From Steinernema hermaphroditum (lineage: Eukaryota; Nematoda; Chromadorea; Rhabditida; Steinernematidae), in the NCBI GenBank assembly GCA_030435675.1, contig CM059622.1:17050001-17114000 (forward strand): a stretch of 64,000 nucleotides of DNA. The letters are read 5' to 3'. How positions within the stretch are numbered: position 1 is the first letter of the stretch; every line of letters begins with the position of its first letter. The notes beneath the pieces were generated by a model. The model had not been told where the DNA came from. It did not search any database and saw only the letters and a program-made list of their open reading frames with translations. Made by a program: the position numbers and the translations under genes. Shown one piece after another: positions 11,925-21,357 of this stretch.

Positions 11925-12515
11925 ATGCCTCAGGGCCCGGCCAGCATTTCACACTGTCGGGCCAAGCGCTGTAAGTGTTCCCCTTCTCAATCTCATAGCA
12001 ACCTACCACATTTCAGCGTTCCACTTCAACGATGGCTTCTGGAAAGCTCTTTAAAGGGTGCGTGCAGACCTCAACCTCAACACTCTAATGTTAAAATTTC
12101 AGCTTGAGGCGTCATCAGCATTTCAAGCTGGTGGCGCTGATGCTGTAAGTCCTTTATCGTTATCATTCCCCTGCAGCTATCTCGCATTTTAGAGCTCCAC
12201 TTCAATGATGGCTTCAAGTGGAATCCTCAAGAATTCCCAGGTTAGTAATGAAACTTCATATCTATAGGAAGACCAATTTCAGTTAAAGTAACGAACTGAG
12301 GAAGCCGCCCTCCACCTCCTACAACGTAAGTCTTCCTTATTTAACTTCCAACTAAACGTCACTATTTGCAGACCGATTGGAGGGCGGCCCCCGACCGGCG
12401 TTTCACGCCGCGGGAGCCCAGTGCTGTAAGTTACTTTTCTGAGTGGTTCTAGAGAGTAATATCCTATATTTCAGCGCTCCACTTAACGACAAGTGGAAAT
12501 GGCCCAGCGGGGAAT
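11925..12515 (+). ncRNA. hairpin-exon modules 2-4 (candidate multi-exon structured RNA)
   Basis: Seven consecutive exon-like blocks, 11925-11970, 12017-12057, 12103-12144, 12193-12240, 12283-12325, 12372-12425 and 12475-12515, have consistent donors (mostly GTAAGT) and AG acceptors, with gaps of 42-49 bp. The first type of block folds into a stem with loop (A)TTTCA: GGCCCG..CAG/CTG..CGGGCC at 11934-11963, a 12-bp stem with wobbles at 12108-12138, and a stem of about 12 bp at 12386-12418. The second type begins GCTCCACTT and folds back (TCCACTT/AAGTGGA at 12478-12497). GCCGCCCTCC (12304-12313) pairs perfectly with GGAGGGCGGC (12379-12388) across a splice junction. Joined, all three reading frames hit stops, so it is unlikely to encode protein. 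The function is unknown and this is an inference from structure. Confidence 0.45.
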
Positions 12516-12559
12516 GTAAGTATTTGGGTCACTAATACGGGAAAATCTCATTTTATGGC

Positions 12560-12845
12560 ACAAATCTTAATAGAATCCTACACTCAATGCCATAGCCCCT
12601 AAAATTAAGAGTCCAAAAGTCATGTCTTTCCCTGATTCTGGTTCCATTAATTACACCAAAGGTATGATTCATAGCTCTAAGGCACACCGCTTGTTTTGGA
12701 GTCATTAACGGAAGACGGACGCTCTGATCAACATCAAGCATTTGCGTCAAAGCATTATCCGTTCTTAAGGGACTGACTAATCGTTTCCCAGAGAACGATG
12801 AAAACAAAGCAGGTTCTATGGAAAACATTTTTTTGTCGTATGTCT
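12560..12845 (-). repeat. third copy of the foldback arm, with an open frame
   Basis: Matches the arms of the 8080-10045 element in the minus orientation. On the minus strand it keeps the longest uninterrupted frame of the three copies (98 codons, 12849-12553), with the shared block SGKRLVSPLRTDNALTQ near its middle. The other two copies have stops after the conserved block. Probably a transposon relic; the encoded family is not recognised. Confidence 0.6.
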
Positions 12846-13060
12846 CCATGAATATCCTCCTTTAACATCTAAATGTCCGAACATTCTAATACGTCTCGGA
12901 ATTCATAAGGTCCAATAAAATAAAAGGCAATAACAATATATACACGAGTAGCACCTAAGGAGTATTCCGTTAGCAAAGGGGCTAGACCATTGATAGTGTT
13001 AAGCAAAACAGATCCATCGAGGACCACTCCACATTGCACATCACCGAAAACAACTGACGC

Positions 13061-13169
13061 GATCAGCAACTTGCTGGTTCGCCAATCGCTGTAAGATCTG
13101 TTCCTCCCAGCTGCAATAGTGTGCCACATTTTAGCGCTACACTTCAACGATGCAGCAGCGTCAACAACA
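13061..13169 (+). ncRNA. hairpin-exon module 5 (partial)
   Basis: GATCAGC, loop AACTT, GCTGGTT (13061-13079, with wobbles) precedes AATCGCT and a GTAAG donor at 13091. After 44 bp the TTTTAG acceptor leads to CGCTACACTTCAACGATG (13135 onward), ending at a GTGAGT donor (13170). The loop is unlike the ATTTCA loop of the other copies, so this copy may be diverged. Confidence 0.35.
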
Positions 13170-14499
13170 GTGAGTTTTCACATTTATCAACTATATCAGA
13201 GAAACGGAAGTTGGGAAGTTAGGGGGTTATGTTGATACTGTAAGCTAACCTACAAGTTGTATTCCTGAATTTCACTATGTGTTAGCATTGGAATAGTTGG
13301 AGTATTTTTAGCCTCAGACTACAAAGTCTTCCAAGCCGTCAGATCTCTGTTGAGTTTTCTCGGATTTGGACCTCAGTATTCAAATCCAGACCATTCTTTG
13401 TGCCTAAAAGTGCAGCTTTAACTGCTTAATTTAGTTTTGACTAGATTGTCTCCCGGGGTTTGAACCTCTTTTCAAAATTATTCTAATGATTCTAATGCAT
13501 TTCACAAAGTTTTCATATTTTTTGAAATGGAGCATAATATATTTTTAAAAGGGTTCACTCGACTTCTTTAACCCTCCTACGATCCTTAGCGAACATACAT
13601 AACTTCCTTCTCTGACTCTCATAGGATTCAGCGAAGCCAGACCTTTCAGCTGAATTCACAGAAGTTTATTTAGTTTTGTTCCTAAACCATATCATGTAGG
13701 CAAAATGGAGTTACTTTCCCGGGAAAACAGAACAGAGTTCAGAACGGGAGCCGCAGGGAACTCGGAGAGGAACTTTGGTCTCGAGAATGGGGTGGCTTTG
13801 GTTTGAAATTCGAGGACTCATCGACGTCCGAGGCACTAGGCGCTCGTCAGGTGATCGACAACCAGAGAAGACACTTCTCAACGTAGTCTTTTCACTGTCG
13901 TATTCTTAGTCGTTCGTGCTTCGAATTTCCAGACAAGCCTACGGGCATCTCATAGGCGGTATGAGAACAAAAAGGGGACTTTCAACTACGGGAATCACAT
14001 ATCTTATAAGGTCGTTTCAGGCAACAACAACAATTCCGTTACTTGCAGAGACGACGACCTCCTCACACAGGTATATTTCGTTTCAAACTTCAAAATCCAA
14101 ATTTATGTTTAGAGCGCGACGTTCACCATCTACTGCGCGATCTACAGCCGTAGCGCCCATCCAATATCTGTAGGATTTCTCCTCTTTAAGATCTCTTCAG
14201 TAATGTGGCCTATTTCAGCGCTCCACTTCAATAAGTTAGAAGAGGAGCCGCACCACAAAGAAGTCCTTCTTTGTAAGATTTGCATAGATAGGCCCGATTT
14301 TGATAAAACGTCATTTAGCTACACTCCCTAAGTAGCGCCAGCCGAACGATTAAATGGAACTAAAATAAGTTTTATTTATTTCTGTTTGTAAAATAAATAA
14401 AATTTATTTATTCGGTTCATCCTTGCATAGAACTTTGAACATTCTGAGCTTATTTGAATTTGGTCTTTCGGAGCAAATCTTCTACAATAATGAAAAACG
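13170..14499. other. no gene; contains a half module at 14219
   Basis: Mostly unassigned. TATTTCAG followed by CGCTCCACTTCAATAAG (14211-14235) is the second half of a hairpin-exon module, and its first half is not recognisable. A run of interleaved ATTTATT words lies at 14370-14412. Open frames are short. Confidence 0.35.
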
Positions 14500-14754
14500 C
14501 CTGAACAAATATTGTCCTTCGAGAAAAACTCTAAACCACAGATGCCGTCGTTCCAAAATTGCTTATGGAACGTCTTGAAGAGTCGAATTGATAAAGGTGG
14601 AGGTTGATGTCGAAAAAGGTGATGAAAGGCTAAGGAACAATAGGACTGAGACGAACCCTAATGGCGAGGCCGAAAAAGGCAGCCCTCTTCTGGTATCACG
14701 GCCACGAAAGAGTTTTCTGCATTGGGAGTTGGACAGTAATTATTCACAGTCACG

Positions 14755-14760
14755 TTTATT
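14755..14760 (-). terminator. AATAAA signal of the left protease gene
   Basis: TTTATT on the plus strand, 33 nt after the stop codon on the minus strand; conserved in the right copy at 29895-29900. Confidence 0.6.
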
Positions 14761-14792
14761 GAAAACATCGATCACAAATTGCTATCTTGAGC

Positions 14793-16011
14793 TCAAACGG
14801 AGAAGTTCCGGTTCACGAAGCCTTCTTTCTGCTTTCTCCCCTCGGCGTTGAGAACTTCGACTCTGTCTTCGGAACTCGCATAGCAAATCACGAGGACAAG
14901 CATGCAGACCAAGAAGGCCGCAAAGGCTCCCACCACGGCCAAACCACAGCCATCCAGTCGAAGCTCAGCCTCTACGAATTCGGCTGGCACCACAGGATAG
15001 CTCGCCGTTGTGGCGATTCCACAGTTGTTGCCGCGGTTCCGCGCCATCCGAACGTATCCCTTTTCTCCCCATCCGACACCCCAGCTGTTCTTCACGATCC
15101 AGTAGTCTCCATCCTTCGGGTCACTACCGTATCCCACGATCAGGACTCCGTGGCTCAGTTCCTGGCTCGAGCACTGTGGTTCGAAGAAGACTCCACCCTG
15201 GTATTGACGGAAGCTGGCGTGGTTGGCATCGATGGCGACCGACACAGGGCCTACGGTAGCAACGGCCTTCTTGAGCTGCTCTTCGTCGCCAGGAGCGATA
15301 TCGACGACATCAACGTCCACGGTTCCAACGGCGCTTCTCTGGAAGCGGCACCATCCGTTCTTGGCTGTGTAGGGGTAGCTCTCTTCGGTGTCGATTCCGC
15401 CGTTCGCCCTCACGTACTCAAAGGCGCCGTCAACGCCGCTGGCTCCGTTGCACCCGGAGGTGCCGAAGGCGCCGGCGCAGTCGACCAGATTCTGCTCCGA
15501 GAGGGAGACGAGCCTGCCAGAGGCGCGTTTCAGCTGTCCTTCGAGGGCGCCAGTAGCGCTGAAGGCCCAGCAGCTGCCACAGTCCCCTTGGTCCTTCACT
15601 TCGGTGACGTAGCCGTGCTCGCGCCAGTCCACGGAGTCAGGAATCTCGGCGTCCAGAGACACCCGGAACAGAGGTCTACTTTGATTCCTGGGCGTCCTGC
15701 GGAATCCGTTCAATCTTCTGTACTCCTCGGGGGTCCTATCGGCCAAGGGGTTGAGGTCGACTTGGAACGAGTCATCGCTGTGGGAGCCGACGAAGAGGCG
15801 ACTCCTGAAGAAGGCCATCTTGTGGGAGTACTCATCTCTCGCATCCAGGTACACCTTATCTGAAGAAAAGAGTTTATTCATGCCTGCATTGAGGGAACTC
15901 ACTGTGTGTGGCTTTGAAGGTCTCCCACTCTTCGTGGCCGTCAGTCATCGCCACCATCTTCTGGGCGGCGGCGATTCCGAGAAGGATGGAGAGCAAAAGA
16001 AGGGTCTTCAT
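14793..16011 (-). CDS. papain-family cysteine protease with C-terminal membrane segment (left copy)
   Basis: Exons 16011-15903 and 15859-14793 give 391 residues. An N-terminal signal peptide ([16 protein letters not shown]) is followed by an inhibitory prodomain with a [17 protein letters not shown] segment, then a mature cathepsin L-like domain. The oxyanion Q127, nucleophile C133 (GSCWAFS), H273 (SHGVL) and N294 (VKNSWG) are all present, so it should be active. Unlike ordinary cathepsin L, the protein continues about 65 residues past the protease domain into a hydrophobic span ([22 protein letters not shown]) and a short charged tail, suggesting a type I membrane anchor. It differs from the right copy by a five-codon deletion in the linker and a few substitutions (for example SHGVLI for SHGVLV). 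The conserved intron is 43 bp. Likely endolysosomal or gut-surface proteolysis, by family. Confidence 0.9.
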
Positions 16012-16135
16012 CGGTGGTCGGTCCTTCTTGGACAAGGCGGATGTTTGGATGTCAGGGACGCGGTTGTACTGTCATTTATGCATGCAACAGTAGTGCAATT
16101 TGGGGGTTTGCGATGCTTGGGTACGGTATTCTGGA

Positions 16136-17184
16136 GCGATGCACAGTATCCAGGTGTCCAGTACTTTAAAACATTGAGAAGAACCCCTTGTAAAAGCTCG
16201 GCTCTGAGGACACTGGATACCATGCTTCTGGAATTTGGTTAAGTCTTGTACACTAGTGTCACTCTAAGAGATCTTTTTAGACCCTTTACTTATTCGTAGG
16301 TGCATCACTGTGTGCACTCGTCTTCCTGTCCTCACCTGTGAAAGATCATCGCTATAAATCTAACATTTCTGATTTTACTTCCGGCTGTTTCCAAAAGGAA
16401 AAGAGGTACACTCCGAAGTGAGCTCCTCTGCGTGCTCCTTGGTGCGCGGGTGAGTGTACCGTACTACAGGCAACCTTTTTCGCTCTCCCACTGGATAAAT
16501 TGAAAGTAGTATTGCTTGTCAGGCTACAGTCACGTCAGTTTCATACGTTTTTACAAGAAAAATTTCGATTTTAATCATCGAAAAATTGACTCTATCTCTC
16601 CTCTTTCGTTTGTCCGTTTTACGCCGTCAGCCGAGCAGAGGGTGGCCCTCCGCTACGCTTCGCTCCTTCATCGTCCCTCCAGTTGAACCAGCTTCTTCGC
16701 CGCTTTGAAGCCCGCGCACGCTGATGAGATCGCTACATTCTACTTGAACATTGTGCTAGGCGCCGCAGTAAGAAGAAAGCCTGCGTCAGCGGTCAAAGCT
16801 CTGCCCTCTGTGACATAATAGATGCCTCGCATGGTTTAGCGCCAGTGATTCGGGAGATAGCTCAAACAAGAGCAGACTCATTCTCTTTGATCGTCTGTAC
16901 ACTCATCGTGCACAGACAGTGGCGCGCAGATAAAGTCGATCGACGGCAACGGAATACCCGAAATCATACTTGACGGAAGTGCGTATAGATGTGGGCAACA
17001 GCACTCACCCGAAAACAGCGAAGTATAGCTGCAAAGCGACTTGCGCACCTGCAGACCGAAAGCACCCGCTCAACACTCAAACAAAAAAGAGCACATCTGA
17101 AAACAAGACGTTTAATGATAATGGGTAAGTAAACAATAAAATGAGCGTATTCAAACGATTAATTCTCATGCGTCCCCACAGCCT
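16136..17184. other. no gene seen
   Basis: Intergenic. At about 16680-16770 a segment (CAGCTTCTTCGCCGCTTTGAAG and following) resembles 53770-53830, so a dispersed repeat is present. No RNA gene or long reading frame found. Confidence 0.35.
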
Positions 17185-17831
17185 CTATTGGGTGTCCGCA
17201 GCTTTTTCGATGCTTTCATCTTCTTCAAACTTCCAAGCCGTGACCGGAATTCTGCACTGTTTTCCACTTCGATCGTAGCTGACGCTGACTGACGACGAGG
17301 CGTTCCTCCGGGCGACCTGAATATTGTCATTGTTATGCATAACAGTATGTGCCAACTAGCCTTTCAATTCTGCGCAGCCTGACTTTGCCAATCTCTTTGA
17401 TTACTTCAGACATGTCGATCTTTCGAACAGAGGAGTTCAGGATGTCGTTAGTTTTCTCTGGTTTCTTGTTGATTCGCATCGGCTCAGGCTTCTTCTGTTT
17501 GAGAAAGTTTGGAGGTGGCAACGGTGGAGGAGGCGGCGGCCCTCGAACGATTCGGGCTGGAACGAGTTGCGGTACCGCAACGTGCACATATCGCACTTCG
17601 GGTGATGGAGGTGTATTCCTCTGTGAAAAACTCGCATAAATAAGCGCTAAGACAGATAATTTCACAAACCTGGTGCCATGATGTAAATAGAGCGCCCAAA
17701 ATGGCGTTTCGCTGCTTCTGAAGATCGCGCATCCGCTGCTGTAACGTGTCGATTTCTGCCTTCATGCGTTCTTCGTCGATATTTGTCACATCTGCGCGCT
17801 CCTCCGGCCACATCACCGGCCACTGCGCCAT
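17185..17831 (-). CDS. mitochondrial fission regulator (MTFR1)-like protein
   Basis: Exons 17831-17670, 17620-17357 and 17316-17185 give 185 residues, all phase 0. The architecture matches the MTFR1/MTFR2 family: a short coiled coil (EERMKAEIDTLQQRMRDLQK), a polyproline run (RGPPPPPPLPPPNF), then the signature-like SEVIKEIGKVRLRRIER, comparable to the vertebrate motif around LKEMNSVKLRSVKR. Family members sit on mitochondria and affect fission. The start is taken after TTTTTTCTAG (acceptor ending 17839), 7 nt before the ATG. The last donor (GTTGGC) is weak, so the C-terminal 43 residues are less certain. The protein is shorter than vertebrate MTFR1 (about 330), lacking the N-terminal region, and an unrecognised upstream exon is possible. 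Confidence 0.6.
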
Positions 17832-18417
17832 ATTCTGTCTAGAAAAAAGCACACCGATTAGCTAATGCCAATGGAACAAAATAAAATCACGTAGATTTAA
17901 CAGACTGTCTGTCTATCGTCTGTCTGATTTAGCAGGCACAGACAGTCTTGAACGTCCAGAGAGAGACAAACGAGTGGGGATCCTGCAGCGAAAAGTAAAT
18001 ACCACAAACGAGTGAGCGGCTTACGCTAATCTCTGTCAGTCTGTCTTCTCTCTCATTGTCTCTGCCGCAAGTCTATTCAGACGAGATAACGAGAAATTGT
18101 GAACGAGACACTGAAAGCCGATTAGACAATTCTGCTACAGTAAGCAGAAGTTGTCGCTTTGGGAGTTGCCAGTTCAGATACAGTGCCAGAAACATTTCGT
18201 TCCAATCATCGACCATGTTCACCGGCAGTTTTTCAAAACGGTCATTTTGGATGATCTTGGGTGGTCCATCCTTCCTACACTTATCCACATTTTAAAAACA
18301 GCTTAGGGTCAGACAATGTCGCCATAGCATTACTTTATGTTCACCACTCATGGTAGCATCGCTTTTCACGTTGTTTAAGACACCTTCTACTAAAGCGTAT
18401 TTTGAGACATATTGAAG
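17832..18417. other. divergent promoter region between MTFR-like gene and kinase B
   Basis: 587 bp separate the two divergent starts. A minus-strand open frame of about 70 codons (18073-18288) has no ATG and no domain and does not splice in phase to the MTFR-like gene. TGGGTGGTC (18249-18257), the GLI/TRA-1 core, occurs here once. CTGTCTGTCT-type words are repeated at 17900-17950 and 18040-18060. Confidence 0.35.
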
Positions 18418-19467
18418 ATGAGTATTGTGATCATTGAACCCGAAGTCATTACCTTGAGCGACGACAGCAACGCGTCAGTAATCGTGCTGGACTTCGAGTC
18501 GTCAATCAAACCCAATGAAGGGGTCCCAGTCCCAAAGTGTGTTTATGTTGGGAAAGAGGTCTTTTATCGAGATCAGAAAATCGGATCTGGTGGATTCGGA
18601 GTGGTCTACACGATGACCAGTGACCATGGAGCGAAGATTGCCTTGAAAACCCAGAAGGAGCTCACAGAAAATAACATCGAGGCGTTCAAGAATGAAGTGG
18701 TCGTTTGGAGGCGGCTCCGACACAAGAACATCATCACGTTTCTTGGCCAGGAGACGGATCACTTCAACGGCTTCCACTACTTAAAGATGGAATACGCAGG
18801 TCACGGGGACCTGTTCAACTTCATCGAGAAGCACCGCGATCGGATCCCGCCGGCGTTCAAGCATCATATCGCTTGTCAGTTGATCGCCGCGGTGACGTAC
18901 ATGCACGAGAGTGGATTCGTGCACTGCGACATCAAGCCGGAGAACGTCCTCTTCACGGATCTCGCCACGGTGAAGGTTTGCGACTTTGGTCTTGCCAGGT
19001 CCATCCGCCGCGACAAGAACCTCGTGGAAAAGAAGTGCCACATACGAACAGGAACGCAGATCTACTTCACCCCCGAGAAGTACTACGGCACCCCGTCCCT
19101 CTCCACCAAGGACGACGTCTGGGCCCTTGGAATGACGCTCCTCTACATGGCCATAGGACACTGCCCCTGGAATGCGGCTGCTGTGGATGACAAGCACTAC
19201 AAGCTATGGAAACGCAACCCGCTGCGACGCTCTAAGTACGCTAGAGTCGCAGTGTCGGATCCGGCCTTCTACAAGCTGGTGACAAACATGCTCCACAAAG
19301 ACGAGCGGACCCGCTGGAGCATGGGCCAAGCGAACTGGTCCTATTACGTACGAGAGAGTTACCCGAACGAAGGCTACTATGGGACGAAGCAGTGCTTGAA
19401 GAGGAAGCACATTGAGGCCTCTATTGGAACAGAACACAAAAAAATACGTGTTGTCGAAGTTAGCTGA
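18418..19467 (+). CDS. intronless Ser/Thr protein kinase (kinase B) with N-terminal SIM-like motifs
   Basis: 349 residues from the first ATG. The kinase core is complete: GSGGFG (56-61), ALK lysine K77, HCDIKPEN catalytic loop, CDFGLAR, TPEKY in place of APE, and DDVWALG. As in kinase A, HCD replaces HRD. The N-terminus is different: VIIE, VITLSDDS (10-17) and SVIVLDFE (20-27) have the hydrophobic-plus-acidic pattern of SUMO-interacting motifs. The C-terminus shares CLKRK with kinase A, followed by another basic run. The AATAAA signal overlaps the stop codon. Absence of introns in both kinases, in a genome where other genes have many, suggests origin by retroposition or duplication of an intronless parent. 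Kinase group and substrate are unknown. Confidence 0.9.
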   Translation: MSIVIIEPEVITLSDDSNASVIVLDFESSIKPNEGVPVPKCVYVGKEVFYRDQKIGSGGFGVVYTMTSDHGAKIALKTQKELTENNIEAFKNEVVVWRRLRHKNIITFLGQETDHFNGFHYLKMEYAGHGDLFNFIEKHRDRIPPAFKHHIACQLIAAVTYMHESGFVHCDIKPENVLFTDLATVKVCDFGLARSIRRDKNLVEKKCHIRTGTQIYFTPEKYYGTPSLSTKDDVWALGMTLLYMAIGHCPWNAAAVDDKHYKLWKRNPLRRSKYARVAVSDPAFYKLVTNMLHKDERTRWSMGQANWSYYVRESYPNEGYYGTKQCLKRKHIEASIGTEHKKIRVVEVS

Positions 19468-19472
19468 ATAAA
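19467..19472 (+). terminator. AATAAA overlapping the kinase B stop codon
   Basis: The final A of TGA is the first A of AATAAA, giving an extremely short 3' UTR, like kinase A. Confidence 0.6.
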
Positions 19473-19991
19473 AAATGGGTTGTTGTTGCTTGACCAGATT
19501 CCAGAAAAATCGATGATATCCACGTCTTGGACCTCTCCTTTTCCACACCCGCAAATTTTATGCAATCTCCACTCGAAAAATCGTGCAAAAAAAGCCTGGA
19601 GTAGGAGTTCATTTCGAAGCAATTGATGCAAGAGACATTTGAATGTGTGAGGGTCTCGCACGGAACAGCCTTCGTAGCAACGACTGAAAATGTCTCGTCT
19701 GCTTGCAACGCTCGCTTGCTCCCTCTTTTTCTTCGCTATCCGGTGTTTTCTTTCAAAGTTGATATCGATTTGTAGGGAAAATTTAGAGGAACTACTGGAT
19801 CCATTACTCGGAACCCCGTTGATTTACCCTCAACTCACCACATACCAAACATTGGTCTCCTAGGGTCAGGAACTTTGCTGCCATCAGATAGCGCAGCGAT
19901 ACGGGGATTAAAGGTTACCAAAGCCATGTTCTCTACACTCGCGGCTCCTATCGCTCATTTCACAAAGCTAAATGTTCTGCTCTTTCAGAGA
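19473..19991. other. intergenic, upstream of RanBP1-like gene
   Basis: No gene. The final TCTTTCAG (19981-19988) is a probable trans-splice acceptor 3 nt before the next ATG. Confidence 0.4.
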
Positions 19992-20971
19992 ATGGATCGG
20001 GCCGAAAGCCAAAAAGCTTTTCGAGATCTTGCGGTTAGTGTTGGTCGTCTTGTATTCGATATTGATGGCTTCATTTCAGGTGGATCGGGAACGTTCAACT
20101 ACCAAAGTTGTCGAGCTGATAGCAAGCCTGTGCGAGCAGGTCTCTGAGCTGCGTCGTGGTCAGGAACGCATCAGCCAAGAGATCGCTCTCCTCGTGGTTG
20201 CCATGATGCGCATGGGTACCATGCCTGCTCCGGCTGCTGTACCCGCTCCAGCCGCCGTACCTACTCCGATTGCTATTGCTACTCCAGCCGCTGTATCCAC
20301 TCCGATCTCTGTACCCGCTCCAGCCGCTTTACCCACTCCAACAGCTGTATCTGTGAGTAACTATGAACATATGACCCCACTTACATTGTGTGCCTTAGTT
20401 CGCCCAAATAAAGATTGAACCTCAGGAGACGATAAGCAGTTTCTCGACATCAAAGACCGACAACGAGGACGAAGACGCCGAAGACGAGTACGAACCCGAC
20501 GTCCATTTCGAGCCCGTCATCCCTCTCCCCAGCCTCGTTGATGTGAAGACCGGCGAGGAAGAGGAAGAGGTACTTTTCTCCGAACGGGCCCGACTCTACC
20601 GCTTTGTCTCGGAGACGAAAGAGTACAAGGAGCGTGGTACCGGTGACATCAAGGTATGGTTACGCCTATCACTGTTCATCTATCCTTGAATCCAGATTCT
20701 CCGGCACCCCGCTACCAATCGCTATCGTGTTGTGATGCGTCGTGAGCAAGTTCTGAAGCTCTGCGCCAACTTCAGCCTCGTTCCTGGCATGAAGGCCGTC
20801 TTCCGATCAGATGGAAAGCCTACGTGCATGTTTAACGCCACGGACTTCGCCGAAGAGCCCAGCGGGGAACAGCTAACCCTCACCGTCCGATTCCGCTCAG
20901 TGGACAGCCGCGACACGTTTGTGAAGCTCTTTGAGCAAGGAGTTGACGCCGCCATCAGTAGCCGGGCCTAG
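19992..20971 (+). CDS. Ran-binding (RanBP1-type) domain protein with coiled coil and Pro-Ala repeat
   Basis: Exons 19992-20033, 20080-20352, 20399-20653 and 20696-20971 give 281 residues, all phase 0. Residues 15-60 form a likely coiled coil ([20 protein letters not shown]). Residues about 65-105 are a low-complexity Pro-Ala-Val/Thr-Pro array encoded by an 18 bp imperfect repeat. The C-terminal half is a RanBP1 domain: FEPVIPLP, acidic [42 protein letters not shown] and FNATDFAEE all align with remembered RanBP1. The domain binds Ran-GTP and helps RanGAP in nuclear transport. The N-terminal coiled coil and repeat are not part of ordinary RanBP1, so this is either a diverged orthologue or a lineage-specific protein. 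A TCTTTCAG acceptor 3 nt upstream supports the start. Confidence 0.85.
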
Positions 20972-21357
20972 GAAAAAAGACCCGAAAATAGAAATGCTTG
21001 AATCTATTGTGTTTGAGATATTTCGTTTTTGGTAAAGTTTTGATGCTGTCGGTGTGCGATGCCTTTGTAGAGCTAGAGCAAGAAGGTTGCAACCAGTGAT
21101 GGGTTCAGTGGCCGATTCAGTCGTACCGGTTGGATTGCCAATCGCTATAGTCAATGGACTGGCGATTCAACATGGACAATCAAATTAACGATCAAACGAT
21201 TGGAACCCATCTCTGGTTATTGACCGAAATGATTGGATTCAGGTGTAAGCGATAACGAAATGGTCGTATTCCGAAATAACGTCCTCCGAGATGGATGATA
21301 AAACCCTTAACTAGAAAATAACACGTACGCAAGTAAATGTATTTCAAAACTTTACAA
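20972..21357. other. intergenic repeat between convergent genes
   Basis: Contains at 21100-21170 a set of GATT/CGATT words (GCCGATTCAG, TTGCCAATCGC, GGCGATTCAAC) similar to 1640-1680 and 55745-55810. No gene. Confidence 0.35.

Larger units (their letters stand above)
14500..16135 (-). repeat. left arm of protease-gene inverted duplication
   Basis: Near-identical, in reverse complement, to 28510-30188 across the gene and its immediate 5' flank, with identity decaying in the 3' flank. The outer boundary on the gene-start side falls just beyond GCGATGC (16110-16116). Confidence 0.85.

Noticed and set aside
14787..15863. 358-codon open frame antisense to the left protease gene (and 237 codons at 28777-29490)
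   Set aside because: Caused by strong G/C preference at third codon positions in the true gene; no domain, no splice sites.
18249..18257. Exact TGGGTGGTC (TRA-1/GLI core) near kinase B
   Set aside because: A single site with no link to a sex-regulated gene; expected about once by chance on two strands.
18073..18288. Minus-strand frame considered as an upstream exon of the MTFR-like gene
   Set aside because: No ATG, no good acceptor, and the donor phase does not match the next exon.
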